The notes under the pieces: model-generated
Seen by the model: only the letters and a program-made list of their open reading frames with translations
Told to the model about the DNA's origin: nothing
Databases searched by the model: none
Part shown: positions 36,116 through 45,601 of the stretch, in pieces
Layout: each line of letters begins with the position of its first letter
Position numbering within the stretch: position 1 is the stretch's first letter
Made by a program: the position numbers and the translations under genes
Source of the DNA: Nitrospinaceae bacterium
GTDB lineage: Bacteria > Nitrospinota > Nitrospinia > Nitrospinales > Nitrospinaceae
Assembly: GCA_029261535.1 (NCBI GenBank)
Contig: JAJDBF010000026.1
Coordinates: 1-64,000 of the forward strand
Length of the DNA: 64,000 bases
Direction: 5' to 3'

Positions 36116-37431
36116 GCCAGATCCTCGACACCAAACGCGAACTCATTGCGCAAACTTCCAAACTGACCTGCAAGGTCAAACGCCTGCTGGGCTCGGGGGG
36201 TCAGGGCGAAGTGTACGAAGCCATGCTGAACGGACAGCCGGTTGCCCTCAAATGGTACCACCCGCAAGTCGCCACCAGGAGGCAACGCAAAGCACTGGAA
36301 ATGCTGGTCGCCAATGGCCCGCCGGATCGTTCGTTTCTATGGCCACTGGATATCGTCACCGCGCGCGACCTGCCGCATTACGGTTATCTCATGCCCCTGC
36401 GTGATGCGCGTTATCAGGGTATTGCCGATTTAATGAAAGGCCGTATCGATCCGACGTTTCGCGTTCTGGCAACAGCCGGAATGAATCTCGCCAGCAGTTT
36501 TCTGCAACTGCATGCCCGTGGAATGTGCTACCGCGACATCGCCTTCGGCAATGTTTTTTTCGATCCCGACAGCGGCGAAGTGTTGATCTGCGATAACGAC
36601 AATGTCAGTGTCGACCACGAAGAAAAAGGAAGCGTTCTCGGCACGCCACGTTTCATGGCCCCTGAAGTAGTGCGAGGAGAAGCCTGGCCCAGCACACAAA
36701 CCGATTTGTTTTCCCTGTCGGTCCTCTTGTTCTACATGTTCATGGTGCATCATCCTCTGGAAGGTCGGCGCGAGGTGGAAATCAAATGTCTGGATTTACC
36801 TGCCATGACGCGGCTCTACGGTGAAGACCCCATTTTTATTTTTGATCCGGTCAACAAATCGAACCGTCCGCACAAAGAGTTTCAGCCCAACCCGCTGGCG
36901 TTCTGGCCGGTCTACCCGGAGTTCTTGCGCAAACTGTTCGTCCGTGCTTTCACCGATGGACTGCATGACCCTGCCAAGCGCGTCCGCGAAAGCGAATGGC
37001 GCAACACGCTGATCCGCCTGCGCGATTCTATTCTGTACTGCGCCGACTGCGGCACCGAAAATGTTTACGACCGGGAGTCACTCGGTGAAGGTGCACTTTC
37101 CAGCGGGGCCTGCTGGTCGTGCTCGCAACCGATTCCCCTGCCGCCACGTATCCGGATCGATAAAACCATCCTGATGCTGAATCACGACACCACCGTTTTC
37201 CCGCATCACGTCAACGATCAGAAACTTTATGATTTTTCAATGCCCGTCGCCGAGGTCAACCGGCATCCGGACAAACCCGGTGTCTGGGGCCTCAAAAATA
37301 TTTCGATGGATAAATGGGTCATGACCACGCCGCAGGATGAAACGCTCGATGTCCCCCCCCACAAAAGCGTTCCCTTGCTCAACGGCACGCGTATTCATTT
37401 TGGAAACAAGCAAGGTGAAATTCGGGCTTGA
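36112..37431 (+). CDS. Serine/threonine kinase with zinc ribbon and FHA-like tail (module 1)
   Basis: The start is the ATG at 36112, in an ATGA overlap with the beta-helix gene; 439 residues. The kinase domain (about 20-300) has the Gly loop LGSGGQGEVYEA, the VALKW lysine, and a catalytic loop YRDIAFGN with Asp and Asn kept but Tyr for His. The metal Asp lies in CDNDN in place of DFG, and MAPEVV is the APE motif, so activity is likely. A four-Cys zinc ribbon (CADCG...CWSC, about 310-340) follows. A beta-sandwich tail resembles an FHA domain (VWGLKNISMDKW, LLNGTRIHFGN), which would bind phosphothreonine. The zinc-ribbon kinase fits the TerY-P triad, and the FHA-like tail may stand in for the missing Fha protein of the T6SS. 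Confidence 0.8.
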   Translation: MSQILDTKRELIAQTSKLTCKVKRLLGSGGQGEVYEAMLNGQPVALKWYHPQVATRRQRKALEMLVANGPPDRSFLWPLDIVTARDLPHYGYLMPLRDARYQGIADLMKGRIDPTFRVLATAGMNLASSFLQLHARGMCYRDIAFGNVFFDPDSGEVLICDNDNVSVDHEEKGSVLGTPRFMAPEVVRGEAWPSTQTDLFSLSVLLFYMFMVHHPLEGRREVEIKCLDLPAMTRLYGEDPIFIFDPVNKSNRPHKEFQPNPLAFWPVYPEFLRKLFVRAFTDGLHDPAKRVRESEWRNTLIRLRDSILYCADCGTENVYDRESLGEGALSSGACWSCSQPIPLPPRIRIDKTILMLNHDTTVFPHHVNDQKLYDFSMPVAEVNRHPDKPGVWGLKNISMDKWVMTTPQDETLDVPPHKSVPLLNGTRIHFGNKQGEIRA

Positions 37432-37508
37432 GACGGGCGCGTTTGTTTTTCTCCTGTTGTTAAATTAGACTGGTTGCCATTCAGTGCAACATCCAACTCA
37501 GGTCGCCC

Positions 37509-38552
37509 ATGCCACAATACATTTGCAGTCAATGCTCAAAAGAATACGATGTCATCACCACCGATGGATTCTGCACCAATCAACCTGAGTGCGAATTCGG
37601 TACCGGCTGGTTGCGCGAAAAAAGTTCGGCAAAATCCGATGACGCCTCTGGCCTGACACCTCTCGTGTTTGATAACGAAGCCGGGCTTTGTATCCTGATG
37701 ATGGATGGTTCACTGTCGATGAACGAACCCGCTTTCCCGGACAGCGATTATCCCGGCACTCGTTACAAACTGGTGGCGATGAACGCGGCGGGTGGCATCT
37801 GGTCGCTTAAATCCATGACGCATCAGGACAATGCCTGGCTGGCGTTGGCTGTGTTTGGCGGCGAACCCAAGTTGATCTCAATCCAGAGCGTTGATGAAAT
37901 ATTTAAAGAACACGCCACCGCAGAATCCCTCGCTGATTCCATTCAAAATATACTTGAAAAAGAAACGCCGTCTGCCCGCTTCACCAATATCAACTCGGCG
38001 GTGCAGTTGGCGTATGACATCAAGCAGGCGTTTATCAGAGGCGACTTGTCCGCCTATGGCGGACCCTCGGGTTTCAAGCCTGTCATCCACCCGGTGGTGC
38101 GTGACGATGACGACGGCGAACAGTTTATCGACATCCCCAATGTGCGGGCACTCATCTACACCGACGGCGAGCACAACGTCACCTCCGCCATAAAAAATTC
38201 TTTTGCCAGCGACGAGCAATCGGTTTTGATCACTGCTTTCATCGGCGAAAAAAACGCGAAAGGAGTCGGGCAAATGCAGGGTCTCGCCTGCACCTGCCCC
38301 AAGCACGGACCGGCGACCGGGTTTTTCCTGATCGACTCACCGGAACGCGTGCAAACCCTGCGCGGAATTTTCCGTATGGCCTCGGGTGCCTCCGGATTTT
38401 GCTCAGCCTGTCTTCACATTGAACAAAAGGTTGTTGAGCCGGCTGAACCTGAAGTTGATATGGCAGAAGCTGAAGAAACAGGAGAAACACCGGTTGAATC
38501 GGCGGAGACGGTCGATCCTCCATCAGACACTCCTTCTGCACCCGGCTCCTGA
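37509..38552 (+). CDS. Zinc ribbon - von Willebrand factor A protein (module 2)
   Basis: A 347-residue protein. The N-terminus holds a zinc ribbon with Cys6, Cys9, Cys22 and Cys28. The vWA domain (about 55-280) has an intact metal site: MMDGSLSMNEP (DxSxS), Thr in TNINSAVQL and Asp in IYTDGEHNV. Extra Cys pairs (ACTCPKHG, FCSACL) near 257-300 may bind another metal. The C-terminal 45 residues are an acidic Glu/Pro tail. It begins the second vWA-phosphatase-kinase set of the locus, 77 bp after module 1. The vWA domain presumably docks a partner protein, such as a T6SS component; this is inferred. Confidence 0.75.
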   Translation: MPQYICSQCSKEYDVITTDGFCTNQPECEFGTGWLREKSSAKSDDASGLTPLVFDNEAGLCILMMDGSLSMNEPAFPDSDYPGTRYKLVAMNAAGGIWSLKSMTHQDNAWLALAVFGGEPKLISIQSVDEIFKEHATAESLADSIQNILEKETPSARFTNINSAVQLAYDIKQAFIRGDLSAYGGPSGFKPVIHPVVRDDDDGEQFIDIPNVRALIYTDGEHNVTSAIKNSFASDEQSVLITAFIGEKNAKGVGQMQGLACTCPKHGPATGFFLIDSPERVQTLRGIFRMASGASGFCSACLHIEQKVVEPAEPEVDMAEAEETGETPVESAETVDPPSDTPSAPGS

Positions 38553-38560
38553 TTCTTAAC

Positions 38561-39418
38561 ATGGAATCCAATCCTTCCTCAAAACCCTCGTGCCTGCTGA
38601 TGGGTGAAGTGTTTTCCTCGCCCGGCCCGCGAAAAAAAGCGCACGAAGACAACACGCTTCACAGTCCTGAATTGGCTGAAGACTCCGGCGGGGTCTTGAT
38701 GCTCGACGGTCATACCTCCTGGATGTGGGTCGCTGATGGTGCCAGCGACATGCACGCGCTCGGCGGTTTTTCTTCGCGCTTTCTGGCGCAGGAACTGGGT
38801 CGACATTTCATCGCCGGAATTCTCGACCTGCCGCAATCCACTCCTGTTTCATCAGCCGACCTATCCGTCTATCTGGGAAATACGATCCGGTTAACCGTCG
38901 AGGCCTGGTCGGCTCGATTACAGCACGATGCCGATCTCACCTCTTCAATAACGCAAAAACTTGAAGCGTGGCAAACACAGTCTGGCGGAACGGGTAACGC
39001 CAGCGTATTTTTCGAGTTCGCTTCCACTTTTTCTGCCGTCTGCCTGAACGGCGAAGGCCATCTCACTGGCATCAGTGTGGGAGACTCCTACATGCTGAGC
39101 AACCCGAATGGCCTGCTGGAATTTTTCGCGCTCAAAAAAGGCGCGGTCACGCTTCGCCTGAAACTCGAAAACGGCTCTCCTGTCTTTTCAGTTGCTGTTC
39201 CTCCAGAAGAAACTTTTGAGCATCAAGGTGTCAACCTGGCGGTGCTGGCAACCGACGGCACACGCGAAACTTTTCAGCATCTCCAGAAAGTATTGCCACC
39301 TGAGTTTTTTTTCTCTCCGAAAAATTTTGCCGGGTTTCGCAAAGCTCTGGGTTCTGCTGTCCCCAAAACCCAGGACGACAAAACCCTCGCTTGGCTGGGT
39401 CTGATCCATGCTGGTTAA
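38561..39418 (+). CDS. Divergent PP2C-type phosphatase (module 2)
   Basis: A 285-residue protein only 8 bp after the vWA gene. It is much more diverged than the module 1 phosphatase, but the PPM landmarks are visible in order: AHEDNTLHS, VADGASDMHALGGFSSRF, GISVGDSYML, LATDGTRETF and QDDKTLAWLGL. The Asp-Gly pairs and the closing Asp-Asp are kept, so metal binding and activity are possible. There is no signal peptide. Its end overlaps the following kinase-like gene by 11 bases, showing tight coupling. Confidence 0.65.
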   Translation: MESNPSSKPSCLLMGEVFSSPGPRKKAHEDNTLHSPELAEDSGGVLMLDGHTSWMWVADGASDMHALGGFSSRFLAQELGRHFIAGILDLPQSTPVSSADLSVYLGNTIRLTVEAWSARLQHDADLTSSITQKLEAWQTQSGGTGNASVFFEFASTFSAVCLNGEGHLTGISVGDSYMLSNPNGLLEFFALKKGAVTLRLKLENGSPVFSVAVPPEETFEHQGVNLAVLATDGTRETFQHLQKVLPPEFFFSPKNFAGFRKALGSAVPKTQDDKTLAWLGLIHAG

Positions 39419-40331
39419 AATCAGCGGAAAAAAGCTGGATTTTGAACCCGGCTCCATCGATTGGCGGCATCAATCCTCACCGCACACCCGTTTCGGCGTG
39501 TGGTCGACCGCTCAGGGCCTTGTGTTTGTAAAACGCTTCAGCGAAAAACCGTCTGGCTGGGGTCTACTCAAAAAAGTTCAGGGAAAAAAACTCAACAATG
39601 CACCCGAGGTTTTGGCTCTGATGGAGGGCGAAGACGATTATTTTGCCTTCTTTGAATGGCTGGATGGTGACATTTTGAACCAAATCCTGCAAAAGGATCA
39701 AATCGCGGACTTTTTTGGACCTAAGAGGCTCGATGATAGAGCACGAAACCTTTTAACTATCAGTGTTTACGGGACCCTTGCCCATCTGCACCGATTAGGG
39801 TTCTGGTACCCCGATCTGGATTTCAAAAACATATTTATTAGCAGTTCCGGGGATAATATCCGCATATTTTTGATCGATATGGACAGTTGTGTGAGGTTTG
39901 GCGAGGTTTCCAACCCCGATCAGGTCTCTCAACGCTATTGGGAGGGGCTCATCAGCACCTACCGTGAAGCCGGAAAACCATTTATTAAAAAGGGGTTGCA
40001 AAATTCCGAGCGCGATATCTCGGCGCATGGGCGTAGCCTCAATCAATCGATGCTCCTGCTGTTTGCCTATGCTGTAAAGAGACTCGGCAAGGTGCCCCCG
40101 GATGCGCCCCTATACCCACTACTGATATCCCAGAAAAACCCTATGGCACAAGAAGTTATGAGGCTTCACGCGGGCTGGAAGGACGACCGCAATCTGGAAA
40201 AAGATCTGCATTGCTGGCTGGCAGATTACCTCAAAATGACCTCCAACGAGCTTTCCAAAACCACGTCCAAGCTGACTCCAGCCTCCCCCACCGGCTGGGG
40301 CTCCCTGATTTCCCGCCTGTTCGGCAACTGA
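39408..40331 (+). CDS. Divergent protein kinase-like protein (module 2)
   Basis: A 307-residue protein with a reduced kinase fold. LVFVKRF supplies the ATP-binding Lys, but no glycine-rich loop is visible. The catalytic loop reads YPDLDFKN (Asp and Asn kept), and the metal Asp is in LIDMDSC in place of DFG. This pattern lies nearer to small-molecule or lipopolysaccharide-type kinases (Kdo kinase/RIO-like) than to standard Ser/Thr kinases. Catalysis is possible but not assured. It ends module 2 and is followed by a 162-bp gap before tssL. The start ATG lies inside the end of the phosphatase gene. Confidence 0.6.
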   Translation: MLVKISGKKLDFEPGSIDWRHQSSPHTRFGVWSTAQGLVFVKRFSEKPSGWGLLKKVQGKKLNNAPEVLALMEGEDDYFAFFEWLDGDILNQILQKDQIADFFGPKRLDDRARNLLTISVYGTLAHLHRLGFWYPDLDFKNIFISSSGDNIRIFLIDMDSCVRFGEVSNPDQVSQRYWEGLISTYREAGKPFIKKGLQNSERDISAHGRSLNQSMLLLFAYAVKRLGKVPPDAPLYPLLISQKNPMAQEVMRLHAGWKDDRNLEKDLHCWLADYLKMTSNELSKTTSKLTPASPTGWGSLISRLFGN

Positions 40332-40409
40332 CCGCTCCAACCGCGCAAAGATCAATTCTTCCTGAAGCTATAAATCCTTTTATTTCAAGTGAATATTCAA
40401 AAAAGTTTA

Positions 40410-40437
40410 TTGAAGTTTTAATTAATTATGGTATAAA
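40410..40437 (+). promoter_or_regulatory. Possible internal promoter upstream of tssL
   Basis: TTGAAG (40410-40415) and TATAAA (40432-40437) are 16 bases apart in an AT-rich 160-bp gap, the only sizeable gap between module 2 and the structural T6SS genes. It would allow tssL onward to be transcribed apart from the regulatory set. Confidence 0.4.
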
Positions 40438-40493
40438 TAGTACCAATCGATAATAAATGAATCAGGCATAAACTCTTAAGCCAAGGCATTCCC

Positions 40494-41360
40494 ATGACCG
40501 GAATAGTCCAGATGGGCGACTCTTTCCTGTTGGCCCGTTTCCGTGAGTTTTATCACGAAGTCATTCGTTTGAAGCAAGAGATCGCTTCCACCGGCTGGAT
40601 GGCGAGTCCTGTCCCGGCCACTGCTATAGCGCAACCGGTCATGGCAGACGTTGAAGGCGGTGTTGACCCTGCCGGGCCTGCCGGAGCAGAATCTGTAGGT
40701 GAAACATCAGGCCAGGTCGGCGAAGACGAAACGCGCAACATGACCCATCAGGTCTGGCAACGTCTACTCTATCTTTTGGAGCAACAGGAAATCTCCGCCA
40801 ATCGTTTTGGCGGCGAGTATGTGCGTGAACTGTACAAAGATGCCCAGTTTGTGATGGCGGCTCTGGCGGATGAAATCTTCCTGCAACTCAACTGGGAAGG
40901 TCGGGACGCGTGGAACTCCAACCTGCTCGAAACCAAACTCTTTCAATCGCACGCGGCGGGCGACATCTTTTTTCAGAAGGTGGACAGCCTGCTCAAGCAC
41001 CGGGACCCGGTACAGGCGGACCTCGCCAAGGTTTACCTGATGGCACTGGCATTCGGATTTCAAGGGCGGTTCCGTGGTGAGAAACAGGGCCCGGAGCGAC
41101 TCGACTTTTACCGGCGGGAATTGTTTCAATTCATTTTCCACCGATCCCCGGACATTTTGAGCGAAGCCAATCATTTTTGTCCGGAAGCCTATCTGCACAA
41201 TATCGGGGAAGGCGTTGGGCTGAAGCTGGAACACCCGCAAAAGTGGTTTCTTTATCTGGCACTGGTGCTGGCGGTGCTGTTGTTCGCCTCGCATCACCTT
41301 TGGGCTTTTTTGACGGACGACCTGTACGTGGTCATTCAACAAATTTTGAGCGAAGCATGA
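40494..41360 (+). CDS. tssL: TssL (DotU/IcmH family), T6SS inner-membrane protein
   Basis: TssL binds TssM and TssK at the inner membrane. The 288 residues have an Ala/Pro-rich N-terminal stretch (about 33-75), then the helical DotU domain (about 80-245, including LLYLLEQQEI and FVMAALADEIFLQLNW). A single membrane helix follows near the C-terminus (about 248-270). There is no OmpA-like peptidoglycan-binding extension, so this is the short form, in which anchoring to the cell wall must come from another protein. The SPOR protein at 58443 is one possible candidate. Confidence 0.9.
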   Translation: MTGIVQMGDSFLLARFREFYHEVIRLKQEIASTGWMASPVPATAIAQPVMADVEGGVDPAGPAGAESVGETSGQVGEDETRNMTHQVWQRLLYLLEQQEISANRFGGEYVRELYKDAQFVMAALADEIFLQLNWEGRDAWNSNLLETKLFQSHAAGDIFFQKVDSLLKHRDPVQADLAKVYLMALAFGFQGRFRGEKQGPERLDFYRRELFQFIFHRSPDILSEANHFCPEAYLHNIGEGVGLKLEHPQKWFLYLALVLAVLLFASHHLWAFLTDDLYVVIQQILSEA

Positions 41361-41382
41361 TGAAAACTCAGGCCATTACTAA

Positions 41383-44300
41383 ATGAACGCAATCCTGCAA
41401 CAGGTCTACAGTGTCACCTCGGCGGTTTCGTACTATATCCCGCATACGCTGGGTGCCCTGCTACTGCTTGGGCTCTGCTGGTTCGTCTATTACAAAATAA
41501 AGAACCGCAAGACTGATGCAATGGAGGGAGAGAATGCCGACAAAACCTTCGATAGCCAGCGCAAGCACCGCTCTGCTTCCTGGTTCCGGTTGAGACGTAA
41601 CCTGCTTCGGGCCATGTCCGCCCTGAAAGCCAATGTCTACGGACGAAATCATCGCTACCAGATTCCCTGGTTTCTTCTGATCGGTGAAAGCGGTTCCGGC
41701 AAAACCGAAGCCCTGCACCACACCAATATCACCCTGCCGCTCGGAGCTCCCCAGGAAAATACAGAAGGAAGCCGTGAGGGTTGGAAGTGGTGGTTTTTCG
41801 ATCAGGGCATTGTCATTGATGTTGATGGCGATTATGTGCTCCGCACCGATGGTCAATCGACCGACCACAAGGGCTGGCGGCAACTCCTGAAACTTTTGCA
41901 GACCCATCGTCCGCAACGCCCACTCGATGGCATCATCCTGAGCATTCCGGCAACGGACCTTGTGGGTCCGCCGGAAACTTTGAATGAGCGCGTGATCAAA
42001 GTCGGAGACAAGGCGGCGGCGTTGTTCGACAAAATGGTGTCGGCGCAAAAAATTCTGGGCATGCGTCTGCCGGTGTACCTGATGGTCACCAAGTGTGATG
42101 AAATCCGGGGGTTCAAAAGTTTCTGCGGCGAATTACCAAAAGGACTTCAGCAGGATGTTCTGGGATGGTCCAACCCCTACACGCTGGACACTGCGTATTC
42201 CCCCGCCTGGATAGACGAGGCCTTTGAAAATCTCTACAAAAACTTATACCAGACTCAGATCGAAGTCATCGTCGACGGTATCCAGGTTCAGGATTCTGAC
42301 GACTTTTTTATGTTTCCAAGCGAGTTCTCAGCGATGCTGGAACCGCTTCGCACTTATACCAATCATATCTTTAAACAAAGTGTCTACCACGAAGCCCTGT
42401 TTTTTCGCGGCATGTTTTTCTGTGGCGATGCAACACAAAGTGCCACCGTGCCGATGCAAAACCTGTCGCGTTCACTATCCCCTGCAACCGAGGCCCAGGC
42501 TCAGGATCAGGCTTTGTTTCCTGAAGTTGAAATCGGTTCATCCTCTTCCCCATCGTCTTCTTCGGGTGGGCCCAAGCGGCTGGCATTTTTAAAAGATTTG
42601 TTTGAGCAGAAAATATTTCCGGAGTTTCGCCTGGCGCGTCCCACCGCCAAAATCTTTTTATGGAGAAGCCGCCTGACCTGGGGCTTGCGTGCAGCCATTT
42701 TTGGTGTCGCTCTTATCTGGTCACTCGGTATGGGCTGGGGATTCACTCAGTTGCAAGAACAAAAAGATACTCTGCACCCTCTGTTGGAGAACATCAACGG
42801 GCAATTACGGTTTCTGAAGGTCCGTAAATTTGAAGAAGACCTGTCTTTCAACAATATGGCACTGAACCTGCTCAAGGGAATGACCAATGTCAATACCACG
42901 AGCCTCACTTCAGTATTCATTCCCCGATCGTGGTTCAGTGATCTCGACGACCAGATACGCGATTCCATGGTCGTCGCCTACGACAAGATCATTTTGAAAT
43001 CTCTTTACTTTGAACTGGAAGACAAAGTTAAAACAACTCTGGAGAATGTCGGCAACCAGGACATTGACGAACCGATTGTCAGCACCACCCCCGTCAAGTT
43101 TGACGACATCCCGCAAGTGCAACGTCTCAAAAAAGTAGTCACTGACCTGGACATCCTTTGGAAAAATGTCCAGCTTTACAACGGCCTGCAAACTAGCAAG
43201 AACCTGACCCAACTGGGCGACGTGGTGAAATTCCTTTTCGGGTTCGATCTGCCAGTGGATTTTTATCAGAACGCTTCTTATTACCACAATGCCCTGAAGG
43301 AAATTGAATATCGAGTGTACGATCCCACGATCACCCGCTACCTGGTGGCCATTCCCAAGGTACGTGGCCTGACCCAGGATCTGTTCATCCGTCTGTATGA
43401 AGAAAACATTCTGCTCGCCCGGTTGGAAGATTTTGCGAAAGATCTTGAAAGCATACCGGAAGAAAACGCAAGTTCATTTCAACAAAGTGGTGGCGGAAAG
43501 TTTGGGGCTCTGTTGCAAAAAATAAAAGAGATGCAAACGTTGGTGGCCCGCCCTGAATTTGCCTGGATGGGAGGCACCACCATGAACCTGGGAAATGGTT
43601 TCAATCAAGTGATGGCTTCCATTGAAAGCTCTCCTTTTCTGGGACACGATCTAAAGTATGAAATTGAAGAGGCAACCAAGGAAGGTTTTGACGAACTGAC
43701 CTTTCAGTTGCGCAGTCAGGAAACCTCATTTACCGGACCTCTGCTCCACCAGGAAGGCGGTCATATTCAATTGCGTCTGTCTCCTGGCATTATAAAAGTG
43801 AAAACCGCCCTGGAAAAATTCCTCGATCGCGACATCATGAAAGTGGAAAACAAGGGAAACGAACTGATAACTGAAATCGCCCCGAACGACCGAATGACCT
43901 GGAATCCGGAACTGTTGGAGGCCGCAGTCGACTTATATCGGGACTTTCAAGAATTTGAAAATGAAGCCCTTCCACAATTCCCGGATCAGCTTAGGACGCT
44001 GGTGCAAAAGACGTTCATGAAGCTACTCGAATCCACCATAAACGAACTGGTGGCGCAGGCTCAGACCTTCAAGCCCATCCGTGAAAGTTTCGCGTTCAAC
44101 CGCAAGGAAGAGGATCTTGCAAAAGAAATCCGCAGTTTTAAAAAATCTGCCCCGCTTCTGGGTCGATTGATGGATATCTATTTTGAACTGGATTTCACCG
44201 AGTCATCCCGCACCCTGTTCGACCTGGTCACGAGGCATGGCTACCATCTGCTCAACAATGTGGATCGGGTTCTGGAAACCGAAGGATTGTATGAATTCAA

Positions 44301-45564
44301 AGACGGCAATTTCTCCTGGTGGACCGGCCTGACCCCGGCATCGCTGGAAGCTTACGAAGCACTGGACGAGAAAGAACTGTCCTATTATTTGTCGATTCAA
44401 AGAGAACGAATCAAATATCTTTCACGCCAGTACACGGAACCGCTGGTGAACTTTCTGGTGAACCGCACCATCAAACGGGGTCAGCTTGAAGAACGACTGG
44501 TCACCAAATGGCACCGCATTCTGGTCGAGCTGGACCGCTACGATGCCCGGCGAACCCGCAATTCGCTCACTCTGCTTGAGCGTTTCATCCGGATAGAAAT
44601 GGAAACCATCACCCCGGAAAACTGCCTGCAGAAAATCCCGCTGGCAGACCTGAAACGCCCGGCGCGGGACTTTTTCGGCCAAAACCTGTACCAGTTGAAA
44701 CGGGAACTTTCCAATCAATGCCGCCTGTTGGCCCGCGATGAGGTCCTGCGCGACTATTCTGTGGTCCAGGCCTTTTTCAATCAACGGATTGCTGGCAAAT
44801 ATCCGTTCGCACCCAGAGATGACGGTTTGATTGTCGATGAAGCCGATCCAGTTGACCTCAGAAAGTTTTACCACCTGCTCGACCGCTATCTGGATCAGAG
44901 TCTGGGACAGCTTGAAAAGAGCACAAAGTTTGGACATTCCAAGGATAATGCTTTAGAATTCATATATCTAATGGAAGAAGCGAGGCCCTTTTTCGCGCCG
45001 TATCTGACTCTGGAAAAATCTGAACTTTCAGACTACCTGCTGGAAGTTGATTTCCGAGTAAATCGCGTTGCGGAAAATGGGGCCAACCAGGTTATCGAAT
45101 GGAAATTCGAAACCAAAGGTGAGACGGTGCAGGACCACCGCAAAAAGAAAGTGCCTTTGAAATGGGATCTTGGCGATCCCATCCGCCTTTCTTTCCGCTG
45201 GGCCAAGGACTCTCCGGATGTCCCCGTCTCTTCAGGTGACTTTTCGGATGTTGACATCGACAAGCGAACGGCAACCTTTGATTACAACAATCAATGGTCG
45301 CTGATTCAACTACTGTCCCGTCACGAAACCGGGGTAGAGGACTTTGGACCTTTGGGCGATCCCAAACCGCACACTCTGCGATTCCGGATCAACACCCTTG
45401 AACGGGACGAGGACAGGATGCAGGAGGAAGTGTTTGCACCCAAGTCTGGAGAAGCCCGGTTCTTTGTACGGGTTGTGGTCAAATCGCCCAAAAACAAAGA
45501 GCGGGTGATATTACCGGCTTTTCCGGTCGAGGCCCCGATGTTGAAAAAAGGTCTCAACAGTTGA
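41383..45564 (+). CDS. tssM: TssM (IcmF family), T6SS inner-membrane ATPase-like protein
   Basis: A 1393-residue core of the membrane complex. An N-terminal membrane helix (about 17-41) is followed by a cytoplasmic NTPase domain with the P-loop LLIGESGSGKTEAL (about residues 97-110) and a Walker B-like strand DGIILSIPAT. A second membrane helix (about 432-455) leads to the large periplasmic helical region, and a beta-rich C-terminal domain contacts TssJ. Length and layout are normal for the family. The Walker A is intact, which is not true of every TssM. It follows tssL by 22 bp. Confidence 0.93.
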   Translation: MNAILQQVYSVTSAVSYYIPHTLGALLLLGLCWFVYYKIKNRKTDAMEGENADKTFDSQRKHRSASWFRLRRNLLRAMSALKANVYGRNHRYQIPWFLLIGESGSGKTEALHHTNITLPLGAPQENTEGSREGWKWWFFDQGIVIDVDGDYVLRTDGQSTDHKGWRQLLKLLQTHRPQRPLDGIILSIPATDLVGPPETLNERVIKVGDKAAALFDKMVSAQKILGMRLPVYLMVTKCDEIRGFKSFCGELPKGLQQDVLGWSNPYTLDTAYSPAWIDEAFENLYKNLYQTQIEVIVDGIQVQDSDDFFMFPSEFSAMLEPLRTYTNHIFKQSVYHEALFFRGMFFCGDATQSATVPMQNLSRSLSPATEAQAQDQALFPEVEIGSSSSPSSSSGGPKRLAFLKDLFEQKIFPEFRLARPTAKIFLWRSRLTWGLRAAIFGVALIWSLGMGWGFTQLQEQKDTLHPLLENINGQLRFLKVRKFEEDLSFNNMALNLLKGMTNVNTTSLTSVFIPRSWFSDLDDQIRDSMVVAYDKIILKSLYFELEDKVKTTLENVGNQDIDEPIVSTTPVKFDDIPQVQRLKKVVTDLDILWKNVQLYNGLQTSKNLTQLGDVVKFLFGFDLPVDFYQNASYYHNALKEIEYRVYDPTITRYLVAIPKVRGLTQDLFIRLYEENILLARLEDFAKDLESIPEENASSFQQSGGGKFGALLQKIKEMQTLVARPEFAWMGGTTMNLGNGFNQVMASIESSPFLGHDLKYEIEEATKEGFDELTFQLRSQETSFTGPLLHQEGGHIQLRLSPGIIKVKTALEKFLDRDIMKVENKGNELITEIAPNDRMTWNPELLEAAVDLYRDFQEFENEALPQFPDQLRTLVQKTFMKLLESTINELVAQAQTFKPIRESFAFNRKEEDLAKEIRSFKKSAPLLGRLMDIYFELDFTESSRTLFDLVTRHGYHLLNNVDRVLETEGLYEFKDGNFSWWTGLTPASLEAYEALDEKELSYYLSIQRERIKYLSRQYTEPLVNFLVNRTIKRGQLEERLVTKWHRILVELDRYDARRTRNSLTLLERFIRIEMETITPENCLQKIPLADLKRPARDFFGQNLYQLKRELSNQCRLLARDEVLRDYSVVQAFFNQRIAGKYPFAPRDDGLIVDEADPVDLRKFYHLLDRYLDQSLGQLEKSTKFGHSKDNALEFIYLMEEARPFFAPYLTLEKSELSDYLLEVDFRVNRVAENGANQVIEWKFETKGETVQDHRKKKVPLKWDLGDPIRLSFRWAKDSPDVPVSSGDFSDVDIDKRTATFDYNNQWSLIQLLSRHETGVEDFGPLGDPKPHTLRFRINTLERDEDRMQEEVFAPKSGEARFFVRVVVKSPKNKERVILPAFPVEAPMLKKGLNS

Positions 45565-45601
45565 AGCGGCTCCAGGTGTTTAATCAGTCAGGTTCAGGTA
45601 T

